From Paraburkholderia sp. LEh10 (GTDB lineage Bacteria; Pseudomonadota; Gammaproteobacteria; Burkholderiales; Burkholderiaceae): a stretch of 34,715 nt of DNA. Location: NCBI RefSeq assembly GCF_017814945.1, contig NZ_JAGIPX010000076.1, positions 1-34,715 on the forward strand, in the 5' to 3' direction. The notes below the pieces were generated by a model that worked only from the letters and a program-made list of their open reading frames with translations, did no database searches and had not been told where the DNA came from. The translations under genes were made by a program, and so were the position numbers. The first letter of the stretch is position 1. The number at the start of each line of letters is the position of its first letter. Positions 1-7,997 of the stretch are shown here, piece by piece.

Positions 1-29
1 TAATCGTCAGGCTCCTTACCCCATGCACC

Positions 30-53
30 AACCCCGCCCTCAAAAGCGGGGTT
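30..53 (+). terminator. Hairpin, probable terminator of an upstream gene
   Basis: Inverted repeat AACCCCGC / GCGGGGTT with an 8-nt loop at the left edge of the window. No long T-run follows. It probably ends a transcript entering from the left; the gene it belongs to is outside the window. Confidence 0.45.
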
Positions 54-196
54 GCTGCGTTTACGGCGCCGGAAAGACATGGACCCGGTTTCAGGGCTGA
101 CGCGATCGTGTCGCCCGGACATTGAAGCGCTAGGCGTCTAACGAAATCTGCTGTAGCATCGCGTTACGTTTAGAAATATTGTGTAATCCGGCGGGT

Positions 197-457
197 TCAG
201 TCAAATAATTGTAAGAATGCTCGCATGAGATGTTCGAGGGAGACTCGTACATGCCGTGCGTGAAGGCGTTTATCGAAAATTAGCAGGCGGGGTTCTGTTT
301 CGCCGCAGTCGATTAGGATCACGAAGTGACGCGCGGGGCGGTTCGGTTTGCAAATGCCGGGTCGACATTCGTGGCGCATCGAGTTGTGAATCGAAACGCC
401 GTCAGCTGACCTGAAGAAAATTCCTGTGAAGCCAGAAGAAAGTGCCCCAGGGTACAT
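197..457 (-). CDS. Small hypothetical protein, uncertain
   Basis: An 86-residue frame on the minus strand, divergent from the VirK-like gene. The second half (residues about 44-86) has plausible protein composition with hydrophobic and charged alternation (FVILIDCG, EPRLLIFDKRL) and reasonable GC at third codon positions. The first half is less convincing and no clear ribosome binding site was seen. I recognise no family. It could be a remnant or chance; apart from it, bases 54-542 hold nothing I can name. Confidence 0.2.
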   Translation of the reverse strand: MYPGALSSGFTGIFFRSADGVSIHNSMRHECRPGICKPNRPARHFVILIDCGETEPRLLIFDKRLHARHVRVSLEHLMRAFLQLFD

Positions 458-542
458 TGTCCGGAATGTCCTTAAGATAAATTCGCTGGCGGCGACTGTC
501 GTATTTGCCGCGGCTGCCTCCGTGCTTGCACCGTTCGTGAAA

Positions 543-1556
543 ATGGAAACAGATCGCGGCCCAATGATGTCAATTTCTGAAGTCCGTCACCTGCTGTCCA
601 GGTCTATTCCCGGGCGAACCCCCCATGACCTCTTCCGGCAGGTCCGCGTGCTGATGTACGCACTGCTGAACCCGTTTGCAGCCCGCATCTGGCTGAAGGC
701 ACTGACGACGAACTCTCTGCTTGCGGATATTGCTGCCCGCAACCGGCGCTTTCTCGAGCGCCCCTTTCATTGCTTCGCCCAAGCCGATATGCCTGCATAT
801 GCGCGTGCCGAGCTACTGTGCAGTCACTTTCACGTCGTTCGGGAGCTGTTTGGTGAAGGTCTTGTCCGCAGGCTCTATCTGAATTCGGAATACGTGACGT
901 TGGCATCGAGTGGGAGCTATGCGCTCGTGGTGAGCGAGCCGGTACGCTGCTGGCGCGAAGGGTTGCTTACCGTCGCCTGGCGCGACGTGTTCGCACAGGT
1001 CGACCTTGCATGGGCGACCATCAGTTTTGAAAGGCATCCCGAATCGGGGAAACGGGGTGTGCTGATCGGGGGCCTGCAAGGGCCCGCCGGCGCGGACCGG
1101 GAGCGGGTGCGCGAGGCTACCCGCGCATGCCATGGCTTGCGGCCGAAGGCGGCCGTGATGGAAGCCGTTGGTGAATTCTGCAGGATGGCAAGGGTAGAAG
1201 CGCTCACTGGCGTGACGAAGAAGACGCACGTTTCCGCCGCAACGGCGGTTCAGTTCAGCGCAGACTATGACGGCTTCTGGCGTGAACTCGGTGGCGTTGA
1301 GGTCGATGGGCGGTTCGTGCTGCCGTTACGCCCATATCACCGCGACATCAGCGAGGTTCCATCAAACCGGCGTGCCGCATTTCGCAGGCGGCAGTCGCTG
1401 ATTGCGGATTTGCTGGCGCAGATCGATCGGGCAGTCGACGAGGGTCCGATGGCAGATATGAAGCCGCCTCATCTGAGTCACGCGAAGGCCTGCGACCATC
1501 TGCCGGAACTTGCGGCTGCTCTCGCAGGTAATTGTTGTGACGCGGAACCTGCGTGA
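543..1556 (+). CDS. VirK/YbjX (DUF535) family protein
   Basis: A 337-residue protein resembling the VirK/YbjX (DUF535) family. Members occur in enterobacteria and Burkholderia and have been linked to virulence and envelope stress; their biochemistry is unknown. Family-like features are the early segment around RVLMYALLNP, the FHCFAQADMPAYAR region, an internal V-L-I-G-G-L-Q-G-P stretch followed by a hydrophilic helix, and the C-terminal RPYHRDISEVPSNRRAAFRRR region. The frame is open upstream to a GTG at 426, but that extension adds a 39-residue tail atypical for the family, so I prefer the ATG at 543; ATGs at 564 and 567 are also possible. It appears monocistronic. Confidence 0.75.
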   Translation: METDRGPMMSISEVRHLLSRSIPGRTPHDLFRQVRVLMYALLNPFAARIWLKALTTNSLLADIAARNRRFLERPFHCFAQADMPAYARAELLCSHFHVVRELFGEGLVRRLYLNSEYVTLASSGSYALVVSEPVRCWREGLLTVAWRDVFAQVDLAWATISFERHPESGKRGVLIGGLQGPAGADRERVREATRACHGLRPKAAVMEAVGEFCRMARVEALTGVTKKTHVSAATAVQFSADYDGFWRELGGVEVDGRFVLPLRPYHRDISEVPSNRRAAFRRRQSLIADLLAQIDRAVDEGPMADMKPPHLSHAKACDHLPELAAALAGNCCDAEPA

Positions 1557-1884
1557 CGCTGGTAACGGACAGTCGCACTTGTTGACGAGAAACCGTTCAT
1601 CGTTGTAATTCGTCTCAAGCCCGATTTCATTGGGGTAGGCAGCCTCCTGACGTTCGCGCCACAACAGGGGGCGCGACGACCAACGTCGTGTGCTCATCAC
1701 CGGTGTTTGTGGTGTTCGGCTCACGACGCTCGACGGTTGATCGCATAAAATAAGCGAGTCCGTTGCAGTACACCCAAACGCAATTCCCAAGCATACAAAT
1801 GCTGATGACTCGGGCCTTTGCAAACCGGGATGCCATCTGATTTCATTCGCCATCGTTTCTCTCCAGTCGGGGCACCACGTCCTT
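1557..1884. other. Intergenic stretch, no gene recognised
   Basis: About 330 bases between the VirK-like gene and the amine oxidase gene. Open frames exist on the minus strand, but their composition is poor and they overlap real genes. No convincing promoter, RNA or repeat was seen. It presumably contains the promoter of the oxidase/cytochrome pair. Confidence 0.4.
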
Positions 1885-3477
1885 ATGTCGAGAATGACCG
1901 CAAATGTAATGAGCCGCCGGCACCTGCTGACGCTAATCGGCAGGAACCTCGGCGCGGCCGCCATGATGCAAGGCATGGGCACACTTGGCTTTGCAGCTTC
2001 TTCGACCTACGCCGGACCGGCAAGACTCGATGGCGCGCCCAAAGGAACGCGAATTCTCGTGCTCGGTGCGGGCATGGCTGGCCTTGTCGCGGCCTTTGAA
2101 TTGAGGAACGCGGGCTACCACGTGCAGGTGCTGGAGTACAACGGCCGCGCAGGTGGTCGGTGCTGGACTGTCAGGGGCGGTGATCGTTATACAGAACTCG
2201 GCGGTGCAACCCAGTACTGCGATTTCGCTGACGGGCTTTATCTGAACCCAGGGCCGTGGCGCATTCCGTATCACCACCTAGGCGTACTCGACTACGCAAA
2301 ACGTCTGAAGGTGCCGCTCGAGCCGTTCATCCAGGTCAATTACAACGCATACCTGCATTCGACAGAGGCTTTCAGTGGCAAGCCGCAACGATTCCGGGCG
2401 GTGCAGACCGACTATCAAGGCTATATCGCCGAACTGCTTTCAAAAGCAGTCTGCAAGGACGCACTCGATGATGCGTTGTCAGTCGACGATGCGCATCTGC
2501 TGCTCGAATCACTGCGCCAATGGGGGGCGCTCGATCGGGATGGTCGCTATCAGGCGGGCCGGCGAAGCAGTGAACGCCGCGGATTCGCGACCGCGCATGG
2601 CGGTGGGCTGATGCCCACGGCCGTGCCGTCGGATCTGCTGCCGCGCGACCCTTTGCTTGCATCGCGTTTGTGGCAATGGCTCTCGTCCGGAAACGAGCAG
2701 GACTATCAGAGCACTATTTTCCAACCCGTCGGCGGCATGGACAGGATTGCCCATGCGCTTCACTCGCAGGTCGCGAGCGCCGTTGTGTTCAACGCGAGAG
2801 TCACGGCCATCTTGCAGGACGAGCAAGGCGTCACCGTGCGCTACACGGATACGACCACCCGGACCGAACGCAACGCGCACGCGGATTGGCTGGTGTGCAC
2901 GATTCCGCTCTCGATTCTGAGTCAGATCGACATTGCGGTCGGCCCGGCCATGCGCGCTGCGATCGATGCCGTGCCCTACGAGACATCCGTGAAAATCGGA
3001 TTGCAATTCGGCCGGCGATTCTGGGAAGAAGACGAGCAGATCTACGGCGGCATTACGCATACTGACCTGCCGATCTCGACGATCGGCTATCCGGCAACAG
3101 GGTACGGATCGACGGGTCCTGCCGTGCTGCTCGGCGCCTACATGTGGGGGCCCGCGAGCTACGAAATGGGTGCGCTGCCCCCTGCGGACCGGATCGCGGT
3201 CGCGTTGAGCCAGGGCAGCCAGATTCATCCGCAGTACGCGCGTGAGTACCAGAACGGCTTCGCGATGAGCTGGAGCCGATCACCGTTCACGAATGGCTGC
3301 TTCGCCGCATGGACGGACGCGCTGAGAGAAGCGCATTACGCGAATCTCTGTGAGATCGACGGACGGATCGTCCTTGCCGGAGAGCACGCTTCCCATATCC
3401 CTGCATGGCAGGAAGGCGCCGTGCTGTCGTCACTGGATGCGATCACCCGGTTGCATCGGAGAATCGTCAATGGATAA
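1885..3477 (+). CDS. Flavin monoamine oxidase family protein, Tat-exported
   Basis: A 530-residue FAD-dependent amine or amino-acid oxidase/dehydrogenase. The N-terminus has a Tat-like signal (SRRHLLTLIG followed by an Ala/Gly/Met-rich hydrophobic stretch), so the protein is probably folded with FAD and exported. The Rossmann dinucleotide-binding motif GAGMAG lies near residues 61-66, followed by the EYNGRAGGRCWT segment typical of the monoamine oxidase family. The C-terminal FAD signature is GRIVLAGEHAS ... WQEGAVLSS. Its stop overlaps the start of a cytochrome c gene by 8 bp, so the flavoprotein may pass electrons to that cytochrome rather than to oxygen, as described for nicotine oxidoreductase NicA2 with CycN. 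The substrate cannot be read from the sequence. Confidence 0.85.
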   Translation: MSRMTANVMSRRHLLTLIGRNLGAAAMMQGMGTLGFAASSTYAGPARLDGAPKGTRILVLGAGMAGLVAAFELRNAGYHVQVLEYNGRAGGRCWTVRGGDRYTELGGATQYCDFADGLYLNPGPWRIPYHHLGVLDYAKRLKVPLEPFIQVNYNAYLHSTEAFSGKPQRFRAVQTDYQGYIAELLSKAVCKDALDDALSVDDAHLLLESLRQWGALDRDGRYQAGRRSSERRGFATAHGGGLMPTAVPSDLLPRDPLLASRLWQWLSSGNEQDYQSTIFQPVGGMDRIAHALHSQVASAVVFNARVTAILQDEQGVTVRYTDTTTRTERNAHADWLVCTIPLSILSQIDIAVGPAMRAAIDAVPYETSVKIGLQFGRRFWEEDEQIYGGITHTDLPISTIGYPATGYGSTGPAVLLGAYMWGPASYEMGALPPADRIAVALSQGSQIHPQYAREYQNGFAMSWSRSPFTNGCFAAWTDALREAHYANLCEIDGRIVLAGEHASHIPAWQEGAVLSSLDAITRLHRRIVNG

Positions 3478-3889
3478 GCCGACGCTGATTGTCAGCGTGA
3501 TGCTGATGGGCTTGCTGATGGGAGCCGAGACGGTGTCGGCTCAGGCCGTGGCGCAGGACGCACCACGCACCTTCACGATTTCGCCGGGCTACCGCTTCAC
3601 CGAAAAAAGCGGCGAAGCGCTTTACAACGCTACCTGTGCGGGATGCCATATGCCGGATGGAAAAGGCGCACAGGGCGCGGGTCACTACCCCGCGCTCGCT
3701 GACAATCCGGCAGTCGAAGCAGCACCCTACGTCATCGTCAACGTACTGCATGGCCGAAAGGCGATGCCATCGTTTGGCGATGCGATGAATGACGATCAGG
3801 TCGCTGCTGTCGTCAACTACACGAGAACCCATTTCGGCAATCGGTTTGCCGGAAGTGTCACGCCGAGTCAGGTTAGAAGTCTGCGCTGA
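3470..3889 (+). CDS. Periplasmic c-type cytochrome, partner of the amine oxidase
   Basis: A 139-residue secreted cytochrome c. A signal peptide (MDKPTLIVSVMLMGLLMG... to about residue 25) precedes a single heme-binding CAGCH at residues 56-60. The likely distal Met ligand lies in the KAMPSF segment near residue 99. The C-terminal DDQVAAVVNYTRTHFGN helix is typical of small class I cytochromes. The ATG at 3470 lies inside the end of the oxidase gene, giving an 8-bp overlap and probable translational coupling. I infer that it carries electrons from the flavoprotein to the respiratory chain. Confidence 0.88.
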   Translation: MDKPTLIVSVMLMGLLMGAETVSAQAVAQDAPRTFTISPGYRFTEKSGEALYNATCAGCHMPDGKGAQGAGHYPALADNPAVEAAPYVIVNVLHGRKAMPSFGDAMNDDQVAAVVNYTRTHFGNRFAGSVTPSQVRSLR

Positions 3890-3964
3890 GTACACGTCGC
3901 ATGGCTTTGATGCACGGCCTCTTTTCCGCACCCGGGTCCTTCGCCTCATGAGATTTGTGGCCTG

Positions 3965-4160
3965 ATGTACTCGGGTCAATTTCGGCGCGGCGACGGCGAA
4001 CTTCAGTTTCGACGGTTCCATTACTGGGACTTTGTCGAGCGCTTCCCGGGGTGTCGACGAACGTAATCTTGTCGCGGACCGGCTGTTTGTTATCGACCGC
4101 CGCCGCATCACCTGCTCGGGCGGGCGCGCTTCGATCGATGTGGCCGCAGCTATTCTGCTC
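3965..4160 (+). pseudogene. GlxA/AraC-type regulator fragment, frameshifted
   Basis: Two short frames together resemble part of the DJ-1/PfpI-like domain of GlxA-family AraC regulators. The first (from 3965) reads FRRFHYWDFVERFPG. After a +1 slip at the G-run 4048-4051 the second continues as GVDERNLVADRLFVIDRRR and then ITCSGGRASIDVAAAI. Removing one G would join them. The rest of the domain and the whole HTH domain are absent; the frame runs into an unrelated peptidase fragment near 4160. Confidence 0.5.
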
Positions 4161-4591
4161 GTTTACTGCTCTCCGACATCTCCCGCACGTGGCTTGTCGG
4201 TGATGGTCGCCCGTCGGATGAGCAGCGAAAGTTGTACGAGCATGCGTACGCCCAGGTCCACTTCAATACGGAGCTTTTGCGACCGGGGATGACGTTCCGC
4301 GAGTTCCCGGAAAAGGCATGGAAGGTTCCAGACCACTTCATCAAGAACAGATACTGCTGACTTGCTCACGGCATCGGGACGGTTGACGAGTATCCGTCTA
4401 TTGCGCACCAGGTGGACTGGGAACGCTCAGGCTACGATGGCATGTTTGAAGTCGGCATGACCGTGTGCGTCGAGAGTTACATCGGTGCGGAAGGCGGAAC
4501 TCAGGGCGTCAAGCTCGAGCAACAGGCCGTGCTCGCGGAGAATGGCTGTGTCTCTCTCACCGATAGCAGCTTCGAGACGGACTGGCTGTGA
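4160..4591 (+). pseudogene. M24 (Xaa-Pro peptidase/DddP-like) fragment with internal stop
   Basis: The remnant reads SDISRTWLVGDG, then LLRPGMTFREFPEKAW, an in-frame TGA at 4358-4360, then LAHGIGTVDEYPSIAH, and VGMTVCVESYIGAEGG ... GVKLEQQ. This matches the C-terminal metal-binding half of the M24 pita-bread family: Asp of the DISRT segment, His of AHGIG, Glu of VESY and Glu of KLEQ. The N-terminal half is missing, the 5' junction (extra bases near 4160) fuses it to the GlxA fragment, and the internal stop would truncate it. The relatives I think of are Xaa-Pro peptidases and DddP-like enzymes; the activity is lost. Confidence 0.72.
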
Positions 4592-4924
4592 CGTTCATCG
4601 TGCAATCGGCCCCTGACTACATATCACACACGGAGACATTCACGTCAGGTCATCGAGGCGTCGTGCAGGTCGGCGCCGGAAAAGTCGAAGTGCGTAGCAG
4701 GTGCATGCGCTGCTCATGGCAGCGCATGCAATTGGGCCGTGCGGAAATTGTCTGCGTAGCTGCCTTCTGGCATTAGGGCCGCGGCAATGCGCCGGTTGAG
4801 CCACGCGCGGCATGTGTGATCGACCAGGCAGATTCTGGAAAAACGCGGGACACTGTTGGTCGTGTTATTGCGAGCCTGGCCGGCTGCCGGTCAACAGACC
4901 CAACTCCCCACGCGATTTTTTCCG
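4592..4924. other. Intergenic stretch, no gene recognised
   Basis: About 330 bases between the peptidase remnant and the FUSC gene. Only short open frames of poor composition are present. The FUSC frame is open back to 4856, but those codons do not look like part of the family. Confidence 0.4.
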
Positions 4925-6271
4925 ATGAATGTCCCTTCGCTGCGCGACTGGATTTTTTCGTTCAAGACCTTCCTTGCAGGAATGCTCGCGCTTTACATCG
5001 CGTTCTACTTCGACCTTCCGAGGCCGTACTGGGCGCTGGCATCCGTCTATATCGTGTCGAACCCGTTTGTCGGCGCCACAAGGTCGAAGGCGCTGTATCG
5101 CGTGATCGGCACGGTGCTTGGCGCGCTCGCTTCCGTCGCCCTCGTGCCGCCTTTCGCGGAGACGCCTTATCTGTTGAGCGCGTTGATAGCGTTATGGACG
5201 GGCGTGTTCGTCTACATTTCGATCTCGACGCGAGCCGCGCGCAACTACGTTTTCCTGCTCGCCAGTTATTCGCTGTCCGTCATTGCGCTACCGGCGTTGT
5301 CAAACCCGTTGAGTATCTTCGATGTGGCAGTGGCGCGAACGGAGGAAATCACGCTTGGCATCGTTTGCGCAAGCATCGTGGGCAGTGTGTTTTTTCCGAG
5401 CCGGCTCGCCCCGACGCTGATCGAGCGAACCGACTCATGGTTCCGCGAGGCCGTTCTTTACGCGAAAGAGTCGCTGGCGGGGCGGGTGGCGGGCGTGGTT
5501 GTATCAGCAAGCCGCCAGAAGATGGCATCGAGTGTCCGCGGCTTCGAATTCCTGTTGAGTCAGTTGGCCTACGATCATGTCAGCCCCGCGATTCTCGCTC
5601 GCAGCGACGAGCTGCAAGGCCGGATGCAAGTGATACTGCCCATTACGTCGGCACTCGCGGACATACTCGCGGCCGCGCGGAAATCGAACCTTGGCGTTCC
5701 TGCGGGCTTCGACGAACTGCTGCGCGATATCGGGCGCTGGATGGATGCGCCGCTCAGCGAAGACCCCGAGCGGCAGGCGCCGCTATTGCGCACGCGTATT
5801 GCGCAACTCGACCCCGCCCGCGACGAACTGACGACCTGGCAGGCGGCGTTGTTATCCAGCGCGCTCTCGCGCTTGCGGCAACTGGTTGATCTGTGGGTCG
5901 ATTGCCTTAGTTTGCGTCATATCATCGTTCACGAAAAAGGGAACTGGCGGCCTCGGTTTCGTCATTGGCGGATTGGCTCGCGGCATGCTTTTCTCGACCG
6001 TGGTCTTGCCTTGTTCTCCGCAGGCTCTGCGGCGCTGGTTATCTTCGTTTCCTCGTGCCTATGGATCGCATCGGGCTGGCAGGACGGTGCGGCGGCCGTG
6101 GCGTGGTGCCCTGATGGCGGAGCGATCGTCGCACGACTCGCAGCGAGACAGTGTCGTGAACAATGCACGCGATCGTTGCGCGTCGTGTGCGGCTGCCGGC
6201 GCCGCAGCCTCAGAGTCCTTTCTCACTGGCTCGACAACTTCGATTTCTGGTTCAACTTCGTCACGCCTTGA
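4925..6271 (+). pseudogene. FUSC-family (aromatic acid exporter-like) gene with decayed 3' part
   Basis: A 448-residue frame starting at ATG 4925 (MNVPSLRDWIFSFKTFLAG). It resembles the inner-membrane FUSC/AaeB-like family, which exports aromatic acids. The first membrane block is clear (LAGMLALYIAFYFDLPRPYWALASVYIV and following hydrophobic segments), as are the cytoplasmic helical domain and the conserved RPRFRHWRIG leading into the second membrane block (SAGSAALVIFVSSCLWIASGW). After QDGAAAVA, near base 6103, the frame loses all family character and becomes Cys/Arg-rich. Family members are usually about 650-750 residues, so the last third is missing or shifted by one or more indels. The gene is probably non-functional. 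Confidence 0.7.
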
Positions 6272-6503
6272 GGGGTTGCCATGTGCGCAATCTGCAACTT
6301 CAAGATCGGGTTCGGCACCGGTCATAGAGCATGCTCACCGACGCGGGACCGGATGTCTCGCACGCGTCATCCCGTGATGCGTCTGCTTCTTTTCATTCGA
6401 TCGGCGCGCATGATCGACAGCACAACGCCCCCCGATGCCCTGACAGCACAGAGGGGCTTATTTCTCGCGAGTACGTTTCGCGCAACAGCGATCCGCACCG
6501 CGT

Positions 6504-6713
6504 TCAAATAATCATGGGTCCTTTGATACGCCCTTCGAAGATCGCGGTGTTGATGTCGAAGTCGTCTACGGTGCCGGAATGCGTGCCGTCGACAGTCACG
6601 ACAGTGCTTCTTCCACCAACGATGCTTTTCATCCGTTCAGCTGTCAGCACGGTTTCCTTCCGATCGAGGTCGGTAGGCGCGGGCAGGTCTTTGATGACGA
6701 CAGTGGCTTTCAT
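6504..6713 (-). CDS. Double-glycine precursor peptide A
   Basis: A 69-residue protein. The leader of 34 residues contains VVIKDLPAPTDLDRK and ends in KSIVGG; cutting after Gly-Gly would release a 35-residue core starting RSTVVTVDGT and ending KGPMII. The leader shares the IKDLP...LDRK core with peptides B and D but carries about eight extra residues (ETVLTAER) before the terminal segment. The core has no Cys, so no disulfide or lanthionine chemistry is expected. A GGGAG-type ribosome binding site (complement of 6721-6725) lies about 8 nt before the ATG, and a -24/-12-like site lies at 6768-6783. The predicted exporter is the C39 ABC transporter at 20698-23754. Confidence 0.75.
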   Translation of the reverse strand: MKATVVIKDLPAPTDLDRKETVLTAERMKSIVGGRSTVVTVDGTHSGTVDDFDINTAIFEGRIKGPMII

Positions 6714-6767
6714 GGCAATTCTCCCGATGCGGTTAAACGAGCACGATTCAGCGCTCGCTATTTATTC

Positions 6768-6783
6768 CGCAACGGATATGCCG
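6768..6783 (-). promoter_or_regulatory. Candidate sigma-54 (-24/-12) promoter of peptide A
   Basis: Read on the minus strand the site is CGGCATATCCGTTGCG. It has GG and GC separated by exactly 10 nt, GGCA in the -24 element and TTGC in the -12 element. Initiation would fall near 6758, giving a leader of about 45 nt before the ATG at 6713. Confidence 0.55.
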
Positions 6784-7000
6784 ATTCAGCCGCGTTATGA
6801 GCGGTAGCAAACATTGCCCGTTGAAAAGGCCGCTACGCAAGGGAATAAGCGGTGCGGCCCAGATGTACGCGTACGCGTCGCAGCTTCACTCACGCAATTG
6901 TGTTGGCGCTGGCCATACGGCTGCGCGCGAACGGTTGGCGGAAAGAAACAGACGCCTTCGATGAAACGCGATCCCGAACGCGGACGCGACACAAGAGAAC

Positions 7001-7082
7001 GAGCACAAGCACGAGCACAAGCACCAACACGACGCACCAACACGACGCACAAGCACGTACCACCCAACGGGCGGGTGGTACG
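7001..7082. repeat. Short tandem repeats followed by a perfect hairpin
   Basis: GAGCACAAGCAC is present twice head to tail (7001-7012, 7013-7024). CAACACGACGCAC is then present twice (7025-7037, 7038-7050). A perfect 10-bp stem CGTACCACCC / GGGTGGTACG with a 7-nt loop follows (7056-7082). The block lies between peptide genes A and B, and no protein gene is visible in it. It could be a terminator region for gene B or a simple-sequence expansion. Confidence 0.6.
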
Positions 7083-7100
7083 CGAAGCACGCTCAACAGT

Positions 7101-7120
7101 GAAAGCCCGCTAAACGGGCC
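7101..7120 (-). terminator. Probable terminator of peptide B gene
   Basis: The stem GCCCG / CGGGC with loop CTAAA occupies 7105-7119, immediately after the stop of gene B on the minus strand. In that direction the hairpin is followed by TTTC, a short T-tract. Confidence 0.5.
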
Positions 7121-7121
7121 G

Positions 7122-7346
7122 CTATTTGCGCAGGAGGCTTTGCGGCGGTATGCGCTCGTCGACGGGCTGACGAGCGGCCGTCGGGAATCCCACGGGATAG
7201 TCGACGACGCGCGTGGCAGCCGGCAACGCCTGCGCGGTGACGCCGAAGAAGCGGCCACCCGTTCGTGCACCGCCGACAATCGCAGTCATTGCCGCGCGAT
7301 CGAGTTCGACGCTTTCGGAAAGATCCTTGATGACGAGCTTGGACAT
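7122..7346 (-). CDS. Double-glycine precursor peptide B
   Basis: A 74-residue precursor. The 26-residue leader contains LVIKDLSESVELDRAAM and ends TAIVGG. The predicted 48-residue core starts ARTGGRFFGV and ends PPQSLLRK. A second GG five residues downstream (ARTGG) is an alternative cut. The core is basic, rich in Pro and Arg near the C-terminus, and has no Cys. It lies divergent to the Ser/Thr kinase gene. The ATG at 7346 is fixed by the leader match to the other precursors; the ribosome binding site (GGAA) is weak. Probable substrate of the C39 ABC transporter in this window. Confidence 0.75.
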   Translation of the reverse strand: MSKLVIKDLSESVELDRAAMTAIVGGARTGGRFFGVTAQALPAATRVVDYPVGFPTAARQPVDERIPPQSLLRK

Positions 7347-7997
7347 GGCTGTTCCAGAAAAAAGTCGCGTGGCGCCGTTGCGGCCGATTTTGCGCTTCGA
7401 TCGAAGACGGCAACGCGTATGGCTCGAACACAAGTATAGGTAATTCAGGCCTGCTGCGATGTGCGCTGGGCAGCATTGCGGACGCCATGCGCGCGCGCAC
7501 CCGTTCATCGGAAGATGAGTAGGTGAATGCGAAGTCGTCGTCATTGTTGCTGAGCGTGTTTTACAAGCTGCCGGGCGTTGACCGTCTTGCTGTTGTCGGC
7601 GTCGAATTTCCTGCTCGCGAAGGACGAGGCTGACACATGGCCGCCACGGACAGCGTTGTGCGGCAACGGACAGATCTTCGCTCGTCATGCATCAGGTGTG
7701 GCAGTCACGCGAGCGTCATGCGAACGCGCGGCGAAGCCTTTACGCACAGGGCTTCGCGGCATGCACCGCCAGCGCCGAAGCGGCGCGCGCGCGGCTGGGC
7801 CCGCCACAGCGCCGACGCCGGCCAGCCAACTGAACACGACCGGCTGTTGGATGCCTCGCGACACATGATGCCCGGCAGCCGAGGGGCCAATCCTGGTTTG
7901 CGAAAGGCATAGGTGCGCGCTACTATCGAACGAGCACATGTAATTGGTTACGACAGGCAATTTCTTCGGCCAACGGGAGCTGCAGCGCTTTGAACAC
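7347..7997. other. Divergent intergenic region between peptide B and the kinase
   Basis: About 650 bases with no credible gene on either strand; the open frames present are Arg/Ala-rich and lack family features. It must hold the promoter of peptide B (candidate at 7472-7487) and that of the kinase. Upstream of the kinase there is a weaker GG-N10-GC element at 7894-7909 (TGGTTTGCGAAAGGCA). Confidence 0.45.
7472..7487 (-). promoter_or_regulatory. Weak candidate sigma-54 (-24/-12) site upstream of peptide B
   Basis: On the minus strand it reads TGGCGTCCGCAATGCT, with GG-N10-GC spacing, a TGGC half and a TGCT half. It deviates from TGGCAC-N5-TTGCA at three informative positions and lies about 125 nt from the start codon. 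It is the weakest of the four precursor sites. Confidence 0.3.

Noticed and set aside
1362..1982. 206-residue minus-strand frame between the VirK-like and oxidase genes
   Set aside because: It overlaps both flanking genes and has no recognisable domain or binding site.
7894..7909. GG-N10-GC element upstream of the kinase (TGGTTTGCGAAAGGCA)
   Set aside because: Spacing fits but only TGG and GCA match the consensus; such elements are expected by chance in GC-rich DNA.
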